Positions 60,961-64,000 of a DNA stretch of 64,000 nt are shown in pieces; the first letter of the stretch is position 1, and the number at the start of each line of letters is the position of its first letter. Made by a program: the position numbers and the translations under genes. The notes under the pieces are model-generated. The model made no database searches and was not told the DNA's origin. It saw nothing but the letters and a program-made list of their open reading frames with translations. Source of the stretch: Varroa destructor (Eukaryota > Arthropoda > Arachnida > Mesostigmata > Varroidae); the NCBI RefSeq assembly GCF_002443255.2, contig NW_019211455.1:33752150-33816149 (forward strand). The letters run 5' to 3'.

Positions 60961-62280
60961 GAAGGGCTAAGTAAACCTTCAAATTACGAAAGAACACATG
61001 CATATGCTTTAGAATACTAGTCGTATCGGTATTGATCGCATAGCCATTCGTCTTAGAGTTCGCTAGAAGACACAAAGGCCCGGTATCCTTTACATCTAGT
61101 TTGCCCATACACGTATTCCTCAAGGTAATAATTTCTGACTGTTCGGAAATAACTGAAGACTTAAAGGTAAATAATGCTCTTCTACGACCTTGTTTATTTA
61201 GTCGTCTCGTTGTCCAGCCGGCCGAAGGCTGAGTTTTCAGAAAGATCATTAAAATTCTTTGACATTATATCTTAAATAAGTCATCCAAGATAATATTTTC
61301 TTCTGTTATAACCTTTATTTACTTCTCTCCGTCTAGACATGTAAACCATTTGGTAAATTTTAAATATACAATTTTATCATAACTAAATGGTACAAACAGA
61401 TACGAAAAATACTAAGCCAAGTGTAAATCATATTGAAACGAAACTTTTACTAACGCTTTACAACAGTTGTACCTAATATACGTTGTAGTATTAGAATGCC
61501 TATCAAAATCCCACTCGACTCCAAACGCCTACCTATTAATTAAAATAACTACGTTCAATAAAGATTACTGCTTGCAGTCAAATAAAAATCATTCACTTTA
61601 ACCTTCTGGTGTGTGCTTAATCTTCGGCATGATTAGCACGGGATGAATCCAATTTGTAAATGAATATGATTTACGGGTCGGACTGAACAGTGACCTGAAA
61701 CATTAACCGTAAGATAGCACGTTCATATATCAAATCTTTCACATACTTTAAGACTAGCCTGACACTATTTTTCGAAAAGTAAAACGTTTCCTTTAAAATT
61801 AAGTTTCAAGTAAAAAGAAGAGGAGATTGTTCACAGAGAAGTTTCTAGACGAATCAAATATTTTCATTGACAAATAAATTTTACGAGTTCTATGTACCAC
61901 CATTGGAAAACTAACTTCTATTTGTGAATGCAAGTAAGGCCAAATCATGTTGTATTAACCCGAAGCATTCAAAAATTTGTTCATTATGAAAGGAAGAGAC
62001 CACTGCCAAAAAAAGCTCACACCTTCGGGGTAGTTTCCTGGACAACTGAAAAAAAAAACATGTGGCCATGTCAATACAGAAAGCTTTTGTCGTAGCCGTC
62101 GTCCTTGAGCAAGCAAACATATGTTGATATGTGTGAAGCACACTAACTAAGCGAAGACAAGCATATGTGTATACATATTTCAACTAATTTATTTGTGGAT
62201 GCAGCGCCATATTAGTATATATCCGTGTAGTGAATATATTGTATATACGAAATATCTCTTCATAAACTTAAGCTGTGTAG

Positions 62281-62480
62281 GTTAGCGGGACTTGTCCATT
62301 GGATGCAGTCCCGGCGGATCCATTTGAAAGATCCTATGGCAACATCTTAGCACCGTACAATCAATCATCGCAATCTAACGAAAAAGGCCGAACTAAACTG
62401 CTCAATTTCTTTGGAAAACTTATCGAAAAACGTTCATTCAAGAACTATTCGAATATAGCTTTCTACAAGTGGCCACAAGT
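62281..62480 (+). CDS. Orphan candidate exon, product unknown
   Basis: An open block of 66 codons plus two bases between an acceptor (aagctgtgtag|GTTAGC) and a donor (CAAGT|GTAAGT). It encodes VSGTCPLDAVPADPFERSYG, a polar middle (NQSSQSNEKGR) and FFGKLIEKRSFKNYSNIAFY. Composition and flanking splice sites look exon-like, and no family comes to mind. No partner exon was found on the plus strand in the window, so it may belong to a gene continuing to the right, or be chance. Confidence 0.28.
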
Positions 62481-63338
62481 GTAAGTAAATCAAGTTGGAC
62501 ATTGAAGCTCATTCAACAATACAGTGTCATCATCACAATCAATCAGTCATCACGCGGCTCTGCAAAAAATTTAGCTTTTTAATCAACACAACGCTGAAAG
62601 GATTATGCTTTAACGCTCAAAAGCAGTGCATCTAGTATACAGCAAAGGGTTCGCTTTCAAAAACAATCCTACTGACCAAATTAAATTTTGCCACACTTTC
62701 AGCGTTATGAAAACACAACACAAATATTTATTGTTGTTTAATATTGTTTATAAGAATATACATTCAGCATCAAATTATTCGCCGCATTATCATTAGTTCA
62801 TTGTTGAAATTGTCCTATATTCGCACCTATAGTTACGGCAATATCCTTTGGGACACGGCTTACATACATGGCCATCGTATGCTATAATGAATCTTTGTCA
62901 TAACAGTAATAAAACTAATCGACAACAACAGTAATATATTCCAATGATAACAGTAGTGTCGGCGACGAGGGCTAATTAAAAGAATTTTTTTTTTGTCTTG
63001 AATCCAGTATTCTTTGGACATGAAGTATGCATTTATACTACCAGCTATTCATAAAAATGGTAAAAATCATAATAGATATGATTGTTGTGTAGACAATAAA
63101 GTAGGAACGTACGATGATTTGGTCTGAATGTCTATTTTTATATATTTTATCTCAGAGAGGAGAGTATCAATCGTCGATTGCTCCTCGCTTCCACTCAGTA
63201 CGCTTGTCGTATTGACTTCTCTCATCGCGCCTCGTTTTGTTGGTGGGGTTGTGGTATGTTCCGTTTTTCTACCGTTCAGTTTTGTATTCACGGATTTATT
63301 CAATTATATTAACTATAATTACCTGCTTTGTAATATCT

Positions 63339-63461
63339 TATAATAATAATAATAATAATAACCATCATCATCATCATCATCATCATCATCACCAATGTAC
63401 TTCTTCGACTACTAATTCAAATGTACATGTACAACAGTCGCGCGCACAAAAAGACAGACAT

Positions 63462-63493
<32 letters not shown>

Positions 63494-63500
63494 GCACACA
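63339..63500. repeat. Compound microsatellite cluster (TAA)n, (CAT)n, (CA)n
   Basis: (TAA)n at about 63340-63360, (CAT)n at 63363-63392 and (CA)n at about 63460-63500 within 160 bp. Confidence 0.95.
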
Positions 63501-63764
63501 CGTGATATAATACATGCCATGCACAAATTAGCGACGTCCATCTGCCCTCATCAGCCTTTACTTGTCAGTGTATATCTTTTTTGTTGTAAAAGCTGAAACC
63601 TCTCAGCACTGATACCCCCCGCAATGGGCAATGATGCCTGTGAAACGGTGGGAACAGTTTTCAATACAGTACACGGAGCGAATATAGTGATATTTATCGT
63701 GGTCAAACATGACTGGTCAAATGGTGAGCTGAAATCAAGAACTCAAATAATTAAAAAAATAATT

Positions 63765-63845
63765 TTTCTTGAGTCTTAGCTGGGAATTGAATCCGGGACC
63801 TGATAGTCATGAGTTCGGAATTCGACTTACCCTGCCATCAAGGCA

Positions 63846-63850
<5 letters not shown>
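63765..63850 (-). mobile_element. tRNA-derived SINE head with (TA)n next to it
   Basis: Read on the minus strand, an A-box-like tggcagggtaag (63826-63837) is followed at tRNA spacing by a B-box-like ggattcaattcc (63782-63793), with an anticodon-loop-like ctcatga between. That is the internal Pol III promoter layout of a tRNA-derived SINE. No acceptor stem pairs, so it is not a functional tRNA. A 60-bp (TA)n tract abuts the 5' side. Confidence 0.45.

Positions 63851-63910
<60 letters not shown>
63847..63910. repeat. (TA)n microsatellite beside the SINE-like head
   Basis: About 64 bp of TA with one tt interruption, touching the tRNA-like block at 63765-63850. Confidence 0.95.
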
Positions 63911-64000
63911 CAAGATCATGAATATGACATTGTAGAGTTGTGTAGACGCTCAATAAAACAGTTCCATTGGTATGTTCATTTGAAAAGATGGGCCAAAAAA

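Noticed and set aside
1..64000. CRISPR array, operon, phage or other prokaryotic system
   Set aside because: Spliced eukaryotic genes throughout; tandem repeats are simple microsatellites without unique spacers.

Overview
The window reads as an AT-rich arthropod nuclear genome segment. It has spliced genes with GT-AG introns from about 200 bp to more than 10 kb, long (TA)n microsatellites, and many decayed mariner-type transposons. I could not fix the taxon. Traces of a LINE and possibly a Penelope-like element are compatible with a mite or tick, but that is inference.

I could join three genes exon by exon; in each one every splice phase agrees.
(1) 25,510 down to 9,845 (minus): RAD17, the RFC-like checkpoint clamp loader. 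Seven coding exons, 1,704 nt including the stop, 567 aa.
(2) 39,159 to 41,192 (plus): an RNF26-like membrane-anchored RING E3 ligase. Four coding exons, 957 nt, 318 aa.
(3) 59,727 down to 46,278 (minus): an ELOVL very-long-chain fatty acid elongase. Four coding exons, 1,179 nt, 392 aa. A 24-codon first coding exon is separated from the rest by a 10.6 kb intron.
All three have a plausible 3' splice site shortly upstream of the ATG, so each probably has a non-coding first exon.

Region by region: 1-9.4 kb lies beyond the RAD17 3' end and holds no recognisable gene. 9.8-25.5 kb is RAD17, with mariner relics in its introns 2 and 4. 25.5-39.1 kb is intergenic, with a possible Penelope-like fragment at 34.7-34.9 kb and a LINE reverse-transcriptase relic at 35.5-36.0 kb. 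39.1-41.2 kb is RNF26. 41.2-45.9 kb has no recognisable gene. 46.0-59.8 kb is ELOVL, and its intron 1 has collected several mariner relics and a second LINE relic. 60-64 kb holds a triplet-repeat-rich segment upstream of ELOVL, one orphan candidate exon at 62.3-62.5 kb, several microsatellites and a tRNA-like SINE head at the right edge.

The three genes act in unrelated processes: DNA damage checkpoint, ER/endosome ubiquitination, and lipid elongation. Nothing suggests functional clustering. I found no convincing undescribed system. The most unusual items are the RNF26 splice donor built into a TTAG tandem repeat, the long hydrophilic ELOVL tail with a C-terminal dilysine signal, several precise hairpins and palindromes, and the dense intronic mariner graveyard.
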